A stretch of DNA of 64,000 nt from assembly GCA_031761405.1 (NCBI GenBank), contig JASEVX010000012.1, positions 26,583,217 to 26,647,216 on the forward strand, written 5' to 3'. The notes below the pieces were generated by a model. It searched no databases, was not told where the DNA came from, and saw only the letters and a list, made by a program, of their open reading frames with translations. Of this stretch, positions 54,348 to 64,000 are shown piece by piece; position 1 is the stretch's first letter, and the number at the start of each line of letters is the position of its first letter. This DNA is from Serripes groenlandicus. Its lineage: Eukaryota; Mollusca; Bivalvia; Cardiida; Cardiidae. A program made the translations under genes and the position numbers.

Positions 54348-54549
54348 GTATTTGATTAGCAGGGAACCAGGTTAGTAGTCACTGAGTTGTTCCATTTATC
54401 AGATCTGGGACAAGTTCCAGATCAACCTGCACTCCCAAGCAAACTTATCTGGATCATTATTGTATACTATCTTGTCATGTGTCTTGTTAAATAGGCATTT
54501 ATAAGTAAGCCATTGTGAAAGTATCATACAATCATTTGTATTCATTTTT

Positions 54550-55147
54550 AGCTCCACTGGCTGAAAGCCAGTCAAGCTTATGTCATGGCGAATTGTCCGT
54601 CTAACCACTTTGCCAATTGGGATGAAACTTCATAGGAAACATCCTCTCAATGTTCTCTCCTAAATTCCTTCAAATTCTTTGGATCCATTCTTGGGTGACC
54701 CACTATCAGATTCCTTCAAGCCATGTTGATTTGTTGGAAAACATGGCTGCCAGGGAGCAGGGATGTTTTGCCTTATATAGCTAAAGTGAAAACTTTAAAA
54801 ATCTTCTCCGACTAAAGTATCCGGCCGATTTTCGAATAATTTTGTAGAAGTGTTCCTTGGGTGTCTCTCTATCAGATTCCACCAAGCCATATTGATTAGT
54901 CTTAAAATATAGCTGCCAGGAGGCGGGGTTGTAAGCTTTATATTGGCTTTAGTGAAAACTTTGAAAAGCTTATCCTCCTAAACTATTTGGCAGATTTTCA
55001 AATAATTTTGCAGAAATGTTCCTTAGGTGACATTCTACAAGATGTGATTGGTAAAAAAACATGGCCGCCAGGGGACGGGGCTGTTTTGGAGATTTAATTT
55101 TTACCTAATGGCAGTGGAGCTATACTGGCCCTCTTGGACCTCTTGTT
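54550..55147. mobile_element. AGCTCCACTGGC Helentron-like element
   Basis: Left AGCTCCACTGGCTGAAAGCC, right GGCAGTGGAGCT inverted, terminus CTCTTGTT. Units carry GATGAAACTTCATAGGAAAC and TTTTCAAATAATTTTGCAGA. It begins 200 bp after the CASD1 stop, so part of it could lie in the 3' UTR. Confidence 0.7.
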
Positions 55148-55312
55148 GTGTTACCTGATGTTGCAGGGTGACGCATACCGGTAGTGATTACTTCTCCATT
55201 GTTTATCCCTCAATCTGTAATCTTTTTAAAAAACCAGATTTTTATCTATGCTGCAGTAGCACTTGCTCCTGTAGATCTAATTACTGCCTTTTACAGGTTG
55301 TCTCAGATTGAC

Positions 55313-55655
55313 CTTGAAAACCGCTTTGGTGGTGTCCCCCTCGAGTGCGGGAGGTCACAGGTTTGATCCCCGGCTGGGTCATACCAAAGGCTTAAAAAAT
55401 GGTAGTAATGGCTGCTCTTCTTAGAGTCAATATTAGCGCCTCGCTGGTGTAGCGTCCGCCTTGGGTAAGGGAGGTCACAGGTTTAATCCCGAAAGACTTT
55501 AAAATGGTAATAATGGCTGCTCTCCGTGGCACTCAGGGTTGTGGGTTTAGCATTACGACTGACTGGCTGGTGTCAGGATAAATGGACCAGTTGTACTGGT
55601 AACGTACAGAGGAAACGGCGTGGTATAACTGAACAATTCATTGAAAGATTGATCA
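55313..55655 (+). repeat. Two SINE copies in tandem
   Basis: GGTTTGATCCCCGGCTGGGT at 55359 and GGTTTAATCCC at 55479, each followed by AAAATGGTA(G/A)TAATGGCTGC. The second ends CGGCGTGGTATAACTGAACA. Confidence 0.7.
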
Positions 55656-55946
55656 AACTGACTTTATAGAAGTAGGTGCATGTCTTTCTTTGAACACACT
55701 TTGAAGCTATAGCGAGATAAGTGCTAACAGTGAAGTAAGATACGACAGATGTGCAGCAGGTGACATTGCATCATGGGGGAAAAATTAAGGAAAATATCTA
55801 ATAGAATGTATAATTATTGAATAAAGTTGCAAACACTGTGATTAAGGGAGAACTTGCTCATGATGAGTAATTTCTTATTTTGCCACAATGACAACAAAAG
55901 TTATCTGCTGCAACTGCGTCAAAATGCATCTGCATATGGGTGAAGG

Positions 55947-56176
55947 TTAACTCTTTCCCTCATAAAGACGCTTTCTGACGCCTCTGCAGCAGAAGGCTTT
56001 TTGAAAACATAGTGACAAAAGGAGAAATTGCTCAGAACGAGCAATTTCTCCTTTTGACACAATGTTTTCCACTTTTAGTCAAAGGTTATCCATTCAATTA
56101 TAGAGATTTTCTATTTTTTGACAAAAAATGTTCATAGTCTTCTGCTGCAGAATTGTCGTATGAGGGAAAGGGTTAA
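55947..56176. mobile_element. TTAA MITE, subfamily A, reverse orientation
   Basis: TTAACTCTTTCCCTCATAAA to TATGAGGGAAAGGGTTAA with palindrome ATTGCTCAGAACGAGCAAT. Confidence 0.8.
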
Positions 56177-56977
56177 TAGCAAGAATGTGTTTTTTCTGTT
56201 ATCTAAGTAACACTTTTCTTAGTCATATTTGTTTTTGGTGCTATACGGTGCAGTAATTAAATAACTTGTTTGTAATGTATAACATATTTTTTTTGTTTTT
56301 CCATTATGTATTGATGATGTTAAAGATGTTTTTTGAACAAATTGAGAGATTTACGATGATTATTATATCTACATATAAGCCAAATTGTTACAAGTCATAC
56401 AGATACACAATTTTCTTTCTGAAATAAATAGTCTGCCGTGAAAATATTAACACTTTCCAACTTGCAGATGCTTTTTTTACGCATCTGCAGCAGATGCTTT
56501 TTGAAAACATTGTGGTAAAAGGAGAAATTGCTCATAATTAGCAATCTTTTCATCTCTATTCAATGATTATACTCTCATTTAAACAAATTTTCAATAGTTT
56601 AACTTGGATGTTTTTAATTACATCTTCTGCAGATTTGATGTATGTATAGGAAATATGACCAAGTAGAAAACACTGAGAGAAAAGACAAATTGCTCAAAAG
56701 AACATATTCCCCTTTTCCTCTAAAGTCACCTCTTGCAGAAGGTTTAAACATTGTCTGCATTAGGGAAAGGGTTTATACATCTGATTTTGATATGCAAAAA
56801 TTTGTGTTATTGAATTGATCAAATGTTGAAATGATAATATTGCAAGTTGACCAATGTCCGTGAATTTACAAGAATGATTTTAATACGTCATAGGAAAGAA
56901 AGTTGTGTAGTCTTGAGATTATTCGAAAGTAAGGTGCTTTATATTCAGTCTTCATTGTGTATAATATGTGATTGTTA

Positions 56978-57210
56978 TTAGCCCTTTCCTACCTCCAGAG
57001 GCATTTTGACGCCTCTGCAGCAGACGACTTTTGAAAACATTGTGGCCAAAGGTGAAATTGCTCATGATGAGCAATTTCTCCTTTGGCCGCAATGTTTTCA
57101 TCTAACTTTATTTAACAATTAATCAATATTTTATGGAGATTTTTTAGGTTGTTGTCACTTTGTTTTCAAAGTCGGCTGCTGCGGATTTGTTGTTTGTGGG
57201 AAAGGGTTAA
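56978..57210. mobile_element. TTAA MITE, subfamily B
   Basis: TTAGCCCTTTCCTACCTCCA to GTTTGTGGGAAAGGGTTAA with palindrome ATTGCTCATGATGAGCAAT. A worn relative occupies about 56448-56660. Confidence 0.7.
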
Positions 57211-57272
57211 AATAAATGTTAAATCATTAATTAAAATGTGTTCCTACAATTTACATTCATGATTGATTTTTA

Positions 57273-57600
57273 GCTCACCTGAGCTAGAAGTGCTCAATGT
57301 GAGCTTTTGTGTTCATTGTGTGTTTGTTGTCATACATTATTTTCTGGAGAACTCTCAAGAGGCCAAATTTATCATCCAATATTCATGAAAGTTTATCAGA
57401 ACATTCATTTTGGTCAAGTTGGAAAGTGGGTCTGATAAGTAGGTCAAATTTAAGAAAAAATATGTGAACGCTCTAGAAGCTACATTTTTCATCTTCAGAA
57501 CGTTCACCTCTATTAGATTTCGGTCAAGTTTAAAACTGTTTCACTGTTAAAGTCAAATTTAAGTAAACATACATGAAAACTCTGGAGGGCACATTTGTGA
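57273..57600. mobile_element. AGCTCACCTGAGC element, left part
   Basis: It begins AGCTCACCTGAGCTAGAAGT with TCAATGTGAGCTTTTG and contains two loose units (CCAATATTCATGAAAGTTTA). No matching right end was found, so it is probably a truncated relative of 58729-60171. Confidence 0.5.
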
Positions 57601-57908
57601 ACACAGTAGAAACTGCAGTTTGCATCTGGCCTTCTGATGGTTTATCATTAAGCTGTATAAAATGGGCGGGGGTCAATTTTGAAGCCAGGTTGTCCTAAAC
57701 TAGATCAATAATCAGATGAGCTTTTCAGGGCATGTCCCACTTGTTTTGTAAGAAATTTGGATGATGTAAAAAGACTTGTCTACCCTTGGTAGGGAATGAA
57801 CATGACTAAATGCAAGGGGGTATACGTGGACATATTTTCTAGTTTTATTGAGATTAATTTGACAAATATTCACATATATACTCTTTTTATATGAAGGAAA
57901 AAAGTCTT

Positions 57909-58376
57909 TAACACTTTCCCACATATGGACACTTTCTGAGCCAACCTTTTAAAACATTGTGACAAAAAAAGAAATTGCTCAAAACGAGCAATTTCTCCTT
58001 TGGCCACAATGTTTTCAACTCTATTTGATAATTAAACCCTTTCCCATCTATATATGCATTTTCAACAATGATTATACTTTCATTTGTAGTGATGTTTCCT
58101 ATTTCCAACTACAATGTAGATGTTTTTAAAGTCATCTTCAGAAGAGTTGTTGTTTGTGGGAAAGTTTAAACCCTTTCCCTCATACGACAATTCTGCAGCA
58201 GACGACTTTGAACATATTTTGTAAAAAAAAAGAAAATCTCTATAATTGAATGAATAACCTTTGACTAAAAGTGGAAAACATTGTGTCAAAAGGAGAAATT
58301 GCTTGTTTTGAGCAATTTCTTCTTTAGTCACTATGTTTTCAAAAAGCCGTCTGCGTCTATATGAAGAAAGGGTTAA
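57909..58376. mobile_element. Subfamily B and A MITEs abutting
   Basis: A B-type copy (TTAACACTTTCCCACATATG to TTGTGGGAAAGTTTAA) meets an A-type copy starting at 58167 (TTAAACCCTTTCCCTCATAC) and ending GAAAGGGTTAA at 58376. Confidence 0.65.
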
Positions 58377-58555
58377 TTGGAAGCATTTAAGCGATACAAC
58401 CTTAGAAATAATTTAATTTTAATATTATGTAATTTTGCCAATTTATTGCCTAGCTCTTCTCTTTCATCATGATCAAAGGTAAGAATATGGATCTATTAAA
58501 ATCATTTCGCTGCAAATTGTTGCTATGCTACCTGTATTTACCTGTTATGATGGCT

Positions 58556-60228
58556 TTAACCCTTTCCCTCATATAAACGCTTTCTGACGCCTCTGCAGCA
58601 GGCGGCTTTTTGAAAACATAGTGACAAAAGAAGAAATTGCACAAAACGTGCAATTTCTCCTTTTGACACAATGTTTTCCACTTTTTGTCATAGGTTATCC
58701 AGTCAGTTATGGAGATATTCTATTTTTTAGCTCACCTGAGCTTTGCTCAAGGTGAGTTATTGTGATCGCCTTTTGTCCGGCGTCCGTCGTGCGTCGTGCG
58801 TCGTCCGTCGTGCGTCGTCCGTCGTGCGTCAATTTCTTCTCCTCAGTAACCAGTGGGTCAATTTGGATGAAACTTCACAGAAAGCATCCTCTCAATGACC
58901 TCACCAGATTTCCTTCAAATTTTTGGGATCCATGCAGAATTCTGGTTTCCATGGTAACGAAACCGAAAAAACTTCAAAATTCTTCTTCTCCCAAATTGGT
59001 TGGCAGATTTTCAAATAATTTTGTAGAAATGTTCCTTGGATGACCCTCTATCAGATTCCTTCAAGCCGTGTTGATTGGTCGAAAAACATGGCCGCCAGGG
59101 GGGGGCGGGGCTATTTTGCCTTATATGGCTATAGTGAAAACTTAAAAAATCTTCTCCTCCGAAAGTGTCAGGCCGATTTTCAAATAATTTTGTAGAAATG
59201 TTCCTTGGGTGACCCTCTATCAGATTCCTTCAAGCCATGTTGATTGGTCAATAAACATGGCCGCCAGGGTGCGGGGCTATTTTGCCTTTTATGGCTATAA
59301 TGAAAACTTAAAAAATCTTCTCCTCCATAAGTGTCAGGCCGATTTTCAAATAATTTTGTAGATATGTTCCTTGGGTGACCCTCTATCAGATTCCTTCAAG
59401 CAATGTTGATTGGTCGAAAAACATTGCCGCCAGGGGGCGGGGCCTATTTTGCCTTATATGGCCAAAGGTGAAAACTTGAAAAATCTTCAACATCTTCTCC
59501 TCAGTAACCAGTCGGTCAATTGGGATGAAACTTCACAGAAAGCATCCTCTTAATGACCTCACCAGAATTCCTTCAAACTTTAGGGATCCATGCAGAATTC
59601 TGGTTTCCATGGCAACGAAACGAAAAAAACTTCAAAATTCTTCTTCTCCCAAATTGGTTGGCAGATTTTCAAATAATTTTGTAGAAATGTTTCTTAAGTG
59701 ACCCTCTATCAGATTCCTTCAAGCCATGTTGATTGGTCGAAAAACATGGCCGCCATGGGGGGGCGTGGGCTATTTTGCCTTATATGGCTATAGTGCAAAC
59801 TTAAAAAATCTTCTTCTCCAAAAGTGTCGGCCCGATTTTCAAATAATTTTGTAGAAATGTTCCTTGGATGACCCTCTATCAGATTCCTTCAAGCCATGTT
59901 GATTGGTCAAAAAACATGGCCGCCAGTAGGCAGGGCTATTTGGCATTATATGGCTATAGTGAAAACTTAAAAAATCTTCTCCTCCAAAAGTATCTGGCCG
60001 ACTTTCAAATAATTTTGTAGAAATGTTCCTAGGGTGACCCTCTATCAGATTCCTTCAAGCCAACTTGATTGGTCGGAAACTGGCTGCCAGGGGGCGAGGC
60101 TTATAGAGCTAAAGTGAAAAAAAAAAAAAAAATCAGGTGAGCGATTCAAGGGCCATCATGGCCCTCTTGTTTACAAAATACGTTCAAAGTCGTCTGCTGC
60201 AGAATTGCCGTATGAGGGAAAGGGTTAA
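58556..60228. mobile_element. TTAA MITE, subfamily A, split by a 1.44-kb insertion
   Basis: The left part 58556-58728 (TTAACCCTTTCCCTCATATA to GGAGATATTCTATTTTTT) and right part 60172-60228 (ACAAAATACGTTCAAAGTCG to TATGAGGGAAAGGGTTAA) together make one normal copy. The element at 58729-60171 lies exactly between them. Confidence 0.85.
58729..60171. mobile_element. AGCTCACCTGAGC Helentron-like element inside a MITE
   Basis: Left AGCTCACCTGAGCTTTGCTC and right TCAGGTGAGC are inverted. The right end then has hairpin AGGGCCATCATGGCCCT and CTTGTT. A (GTCGTGC)n tract follows the left end. Units of about 165 bp carry GGATGAAACTTCACAGAAAG, TTTTCAAATAATTTTGTAGA and ACATGGCCGCCAGGGG. The open frame at 58762-59043 is microsatellite plus repeat. 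Confidence 0.8.
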
Positions 60229-61136
60229 ACTTTTGGTTTAAAAATGGTATCATTTTGAACATTTAAAGACTTGCTTATTTTAAGCAATTTCTTCAAAAGT
60301 TGTCAGCTGTAGAGCTATTCGTATCTGTGATTGGGCATATATACAGTATAGTTTTCTGCCTGTCAAGTTGTTTGTGAATATAAGTTTTGCCATGTACAGA
60401 GCATAAGATTCCGGTATACATGTATATCATTTTATTAGAAAGAAATTATCCATTCTACTGCAATGATATTTTTAGTGTCATCTGTTTTGAAAACATTTGA
60501 ATAAGAAAGAGATAATAACATTTGACATGTATATCAAATTGGATAAGGATTGAACACATTGTGTGGAAAATGGGAAACTGTTGGTCGTAGCAGGGAAGCA
60601 TTAACACATTACATGTACACATATTTAATCGGCATTTTTTTGTTGTGAAAATTGATTGACAAAATTGTTTGACTTCATAAAACATCATTTGGTTCCCTGC
60701 ACTTGAAAGTAGTAAAAGACACTATACCTTTTATGTTTGTACCTATAGCCAAGTCAAGTGATGTACACCAATCCAGGTACCATGTCTAAGCTGTGGACTG
60801 ATTGATGCATGAGATTGTCCACAGTCATTTAATAAAGATAAGGAAAATGCAGACTTACAATTATGCATGAATTTGAATTATGTCAAACTGAAATTAGACG
60901 AAACTATACAGTCAAACTTGTGTTAAGCAGCCATTTGTAGTATGCAATCATTTGAAGATTAACCAAAACAACATTTTCTTCTATATGCTACTTGTATTAA
61001 GCAACCACCTGTGTTCTAAAATGATCGTTCTTTTATTGCATTGTGGCTAAAGGAGTTGTTCATCATAAGCAATTTCTCCTTTTGTCACAAAATTTTACAA
61101 AATCTTTTGGGGCTGATTAATCCTATACAAGAAAGG
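60229..61136. other. Intergenic stretch, little recognised
   Basis: AT-rich sequence. ACAGTCAAACTTGTGTTAAG at 60909 is one end of the CAGTCAAACCTGT repeat family. No gene is recognised. Confidence 0.45.
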
Positions 61137-61343
61137 ATTGACCCTTTCCCACATACAACTAATCTACAGCAAACGAATTTGTAAAAAAAGTAGAAAATCT
61201 CTTTCAACTGAAAGAATAATAAGTGTTGAAAACATTGTGGCAAAAGGAGAAATTGCTCATCAATTTCTCCTATAGCCACAATGTTTCCTTAATGTCGTCT
61301 GCTGCAGAGGTACCAGAAAGCATCTGTATTTGGGAACGGTTAA
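61137..61343. mobile_element. TTAA MITE, subfamily B
   Basis: TTGACCCTTTCCCACATACA to TTTGGGAACGGTTAA, with GAAAACATTGTGGCAAAAGG. Confidence 0.65.
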
Positions 61344-61605
61344 GCATAATGTATTTTTGTTTTGATCATTGCACGAAGAAAATCAACCTTTTATGTCTCT
61401 GTAGCAGGCAACTTTTTGAAAACATTGTATGAAAGGCAACACCTTCTCATGTTGTGATACAAATAAACTTTCAAATTTGTATATTTAAGAGCATTGTTCT
61501 TATGTTTTAAAAGCAGATGACACAGCTATTAAGGAACAGGTTAGTCAATTTCATCAGAAATAGGTAAAAGCTGAGTGCTTATTTGTGACAAAATGTATTT
61601 AGCTT

Positions 61606-61850
61606 ATCTTTTTTTCTTTGAAAAAAAGTCGGGGTATTGTGATATCCTTGGTGTCATCACACAATTTTAACCTTACCTCATAACTCAAAAAATGTTCAAC
61701 GTTTTCAAATGAAACTTGATTCACATGATCCTAAAAAACACTGTGCATGTGTTATACCAAGTTGCATAACTCTGGCTTTAATTACGTTTAAGTAATACCC
61801 CTTTTTTGACATGTTAAAAAGCAGACAAGTGTTTGAGGCGCTCTTGTTAT
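61606..61850. mobile_element. GTCGGGGTATTGTG short element, copy
   Basis: AAGTCGGGGTATTGTGATAT, TCAAATGAAACTTGATTCAC and terminus GGCGCTCTTGTTAT. It resembles 16985-17236. Confidence 0.6.
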
Positions 61851-62209
61851 ATTCATGGCAATGCTACCCTTTCCTACTTGCAGACACCTCTGCAGCCGAC
61901 GACTTTTGAACATTTTATGGCAAAAATAGGAATTACTCATGATGAGCAATTCTCCCCGTGCAACAATGTTTTTAATTCTATTCAATAATCATACATTCAT
62001 TTATAGAGAATTTCCAGTTTTGTCTAGATGTTTGCAATATCGACTACTGCACATTTGTTGTATTTGTGAGAGGGTTAAAATGTGTTTTGTTATATTATTA
62101 TTATTGTAAACATAGTAATTCAAAATAAAGATCAAATTTACTTCACCCAGAGGTTTTAAGTTGGAACAAATTCCTCACTAGTGGAACAATCAAACCATGT
62201 TGTACTTGT

Positions 62210-62640
62210 TTAACCGGTGACTCGAGAATGAGAACCTGTGCCCCAAACTAAACAACCCTTAAAACGAGGTTCTCCGTGCTCAGAAATGAACACCATCATG
62301 CTCCAAGTAAGGCTACGGATTGGTCAATTTGGAGAATGAATTTGCTTCTGAACAATCCGATACTTGAGTACAGATTAAACTTTTATAGTTTTAGACTCAA
62401 TTTAGAGCCAGGTCCAGTCTTACTTGAAAAGAGTGTTGGAAGGAACATATATGTACTCGAGAATGAGAACCTGTGCCCCAAACTATAAAACGATGTTCTC
62501 CATGTTCAGAAATGAACTCCATGCTCAAAATTAAGGCTTCTGATTGGTCAATTTTGAGAATGAATTTGCTTCTGAACAATCCGATACTTGAGTACAGATT
62601 AAACTTTTTATAGTTTTAGAGCCAGCTTTAAGCCCAAGTC
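62210..62640. repeat. ~240-bp direct duplication (CTCGAGAATGAGAACCTGTG)
   Basis: CTCGAGAATGAGAACCTGTG at 62221 and 62457, each followed by GATTGGTCAATTT(T/G)GAGAA, GAATTTGCTTCTGAACAATC and GAGTACAGATTAAACTTTTA. An inverted relative is at 47630. Confidence 0.7.
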
Positions 62641-62866
62641 GAGCCTCACTAGACTAGAGTTTTTCGAAGGAACATTATGTACTCATGTTGGATGGACAGA
62701 TAGTCATCTAGTGAAGGGATTCCAAAATTGTCAGCCTATTATGCCATAGGATAAATCAATGGTAAAAATGGATTCCCTCCTCACACAGCAAACATATCAT
62801 GTTGGTCCAAATCCTCCCAAAAATAAATCAAACTATATACTGGTTTAGCGTCTGCCTTAACCCTTT

Positions 62867-63086
62867 CCCTCATACAACAATTCTGCAGCAGACGACTTTG
62901 AACGTATTTTGTCAAAACATAGAAAATCTCCATAATTGAATGGATAACCTATGACAAAAAGTGGAAAACATTGTGGCAAAAGGAGAAATTGCACGTTCTG
63001 TGCAATTTCTTTTTTGTCACTATGTTTTCAAAAAAGCTGTCTGCTGCAGAGGCATCAGAAAGCGTCCATATGAGGGAAAGGGTTAA
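62867..63086. mobile_element. TTAA MITE, subfamily A, full copy
   Basis: TTAACCCTTTCCCTCATACA to ATGAGGGAAAGGGTTAA with palindrome AAATTGCACGTTCTGTGCAA. It interrupts a repeat whose CTGGTTTAGCGTCTG flank recurs at 63312. Confidence 0.85.
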
Positions 63087-63478
63087 GAATGAGAACCAGG
63101 TTACACCCAAGTTCTATCTGACAACAAGAGTGTTGGAAGGCACATAATTATGTTCTCAAAATGTATTAGACAGATAGTAATCTTTGGAAGTGATTCCCTA
63201 TTGTCAAATTATCTGATAAATAATCAATCAATGGTAAAAATGACATCACTCCTCACACAGCAAACATGTTGGCCCAATTCCTTCCAAAAATAAATAAAAC
63301 CATATACATGGACTGGTTTAGCGTCTGTCTCCAGAATTAGAACCAGGTTACGCCCATATTCAGTTCTATCAGACAAGAGAGTTGAAGGAACATATGTTCT
63401 CAAAATGTTAAGGACAGATAGTAATCTGGGGTAGTGATTCCCTATTGTCAGCCTGTCTTTACATAGGATTAACCTTTT

Positions 63479-63698
63479 CCCACATGTAGACGCTTTCTGA
63501 CACCTCTGTAGCAGAGGACTTTTGAAAACATTGTGTCAAAAGGAGAAATTGCTCATGATGAGCAATTTCTTCTTTTGCCACAATGTTTTTGACTCTTTTT
63601 AATAATATATATCTCATTTATGGATATTTTCTCACGTTTTTGTCAATTTGTTTTCAAAGGAGTCTGCTGCAGATTTGTTGTATGTGGAAATGGGTTAA
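63479..63698. mobile_element. TTAA MITE, subfamily B
   Basis: TTAACCTTTTCCCACATGTA to TGTGGAAATGGGTTAA with palindrome ATTGCTCATGATGAGCAAT. Confidence 0.7.
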
Positions 63699-63867
63699 AT
63701 TCAATGGCAAAAATAACTTTCTCCTCCTCACACAACAAACATCACCGCTCTTCAAGACAAGAGTGGTTAAAGGAACATTATGTACTCAAAAGTGTGATGG
63801 ACAGATGAATTCTTCGGAAGAAAGTCCCAACAATTCTTTTGGCATTTTTCCCTCTTTCATACACGGG

Positions 63868-64000
63868 TAGGAATCCGCTGTGGTTAGCGTCGGGGATTTC
63901 GAAACCGGGTGACCCGGGTTCGATCCCCAGTCGCGGCACTACGGTCATGGTGGAGTGCCCTTGGGCAAGGCACATTTTCTAGCCTAGTACTGGTTTGTTT
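63868..64000 (+). repeat. tRNA-derived SINE, runs off the window end
   Basis: Head CCGCTGTGGTTAGCGTCGGG, B-box GGGTTCGATCCCCAGTCGC, then GGGCAAGGCACATTTTCTAG, as in 24985 and 36480. It keeps the best-preserved tRNA-like part in the window. Confidence 0.75.

Larger units (their letters stand above)
50179..53333. mobile_element. AGCTCGCC Helentron-like element with nested insertion
   Basis: Left AGCTCGCCAGTACGAAGTAC and right GGCGAGCT are inverted. The right end continues with GTCCTCCGAC and CTCTTGTT. A (GGCGTC)n tract at 50219-50259 is followed by a 178-bp array (50275-51110), then units with GATTGAAACTTCTGACAAAT and GAGTTATTGCCCCTTTTCTG. The latter are interrupted at 51287-52517. The open frame at 50023-50394 with an Arg run is translation of the GC microsatellite. 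Confidence 0.65.

Noticed and set aside
61513..61539. Possible mini-exon reading ADDTAIKEQ before a GTTAGT donor
   Set aside because: It has only AAAAG as an acceptor with no pyrimidine tract, no phase match to the possible exon 21 donor, and lies 7 kb past a complete CASD1 protein.
63868..63940. Candidate tRNA gene
   Set aside because: A and B boxes are present, but the same head is followed by a common SINE body here and at 24985 and 36480, and a full acceptor stem is not evident.

Overview
This window looks like AT-rich, repeat-dense nuclear DNA from a metazoan, most likely a bivalve mollusc. I infer that from GT-AG introns, very abundant tRNA-derived SINEs with a GATATAACTG...GTTGAAAG...GGCGTTAAAC tail, and many short elements with GTCY-type microsatellites and internal tandem repeats of the bivalve 'pearl'/Helentron-associated kind. 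I cannot name the species.

The one clear host gene is CASD1 (sialic acid O-acetyltransferase). It is on the + strand in 21 exons from 312 to 54347. All exon phases agree, and the joined reading frame encodes 806 residues, against about 797 for the human protein. Exons 1-8 encode an N-terminal membrane anchor and a luminal SGNH/PC-esterase-like catalytic domain (Ser100 in GDSRIRQ, Asp273/His276 in DGLH). Exons 9-21 encode the multi-pass Cas1p-like membrane region. The coding sequence is about 2.4 kb spread over 54 kb, and the introns are mostly transposon-derived.

Layout. 1-311: 5' flank with a possible TATA box. 442-9405: introns 1-4 with a perfect 45-nt palindrome, a nested pair of Helentron-like elements (3528-6681), and arrays of 176 bp and about 145 bp. 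9941-14064: an element with about 0.73-kb terminal inverted repeats, carrying two broken halves of an invertebrate mobile-element gene head to head. 14125-19788: MITEs, SINEs and exons 5-8. 19799-22797: a 43-bp array interrupted by a 2.6-kb element with an internal 1.27-kb duplication. 23300-54347: exons 9-21 separated by TTAA-flanked MITEs, fold-back MITEs, SINEs and tandem arrays, including a 178-bp array with a hAT-like insertion. 54348-64000: no gene recognised, only repeats, including a MITE split by a 1.4-kb element.

The dominant repeat is a roughly 220-bp TTAA-flanked palindromic MITE, piggyBac-like in its ends, with about 40 copies in two subfamilies. The second theme is a set of sequence-unrelated elements that share one architecture: inverted subterminal repeats, a microsatellite, 145-180 bp tandem units and a 3' hairpin ending near CTTGTT or CTAGTTT. 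Many of their internal units also share two short core motifs.
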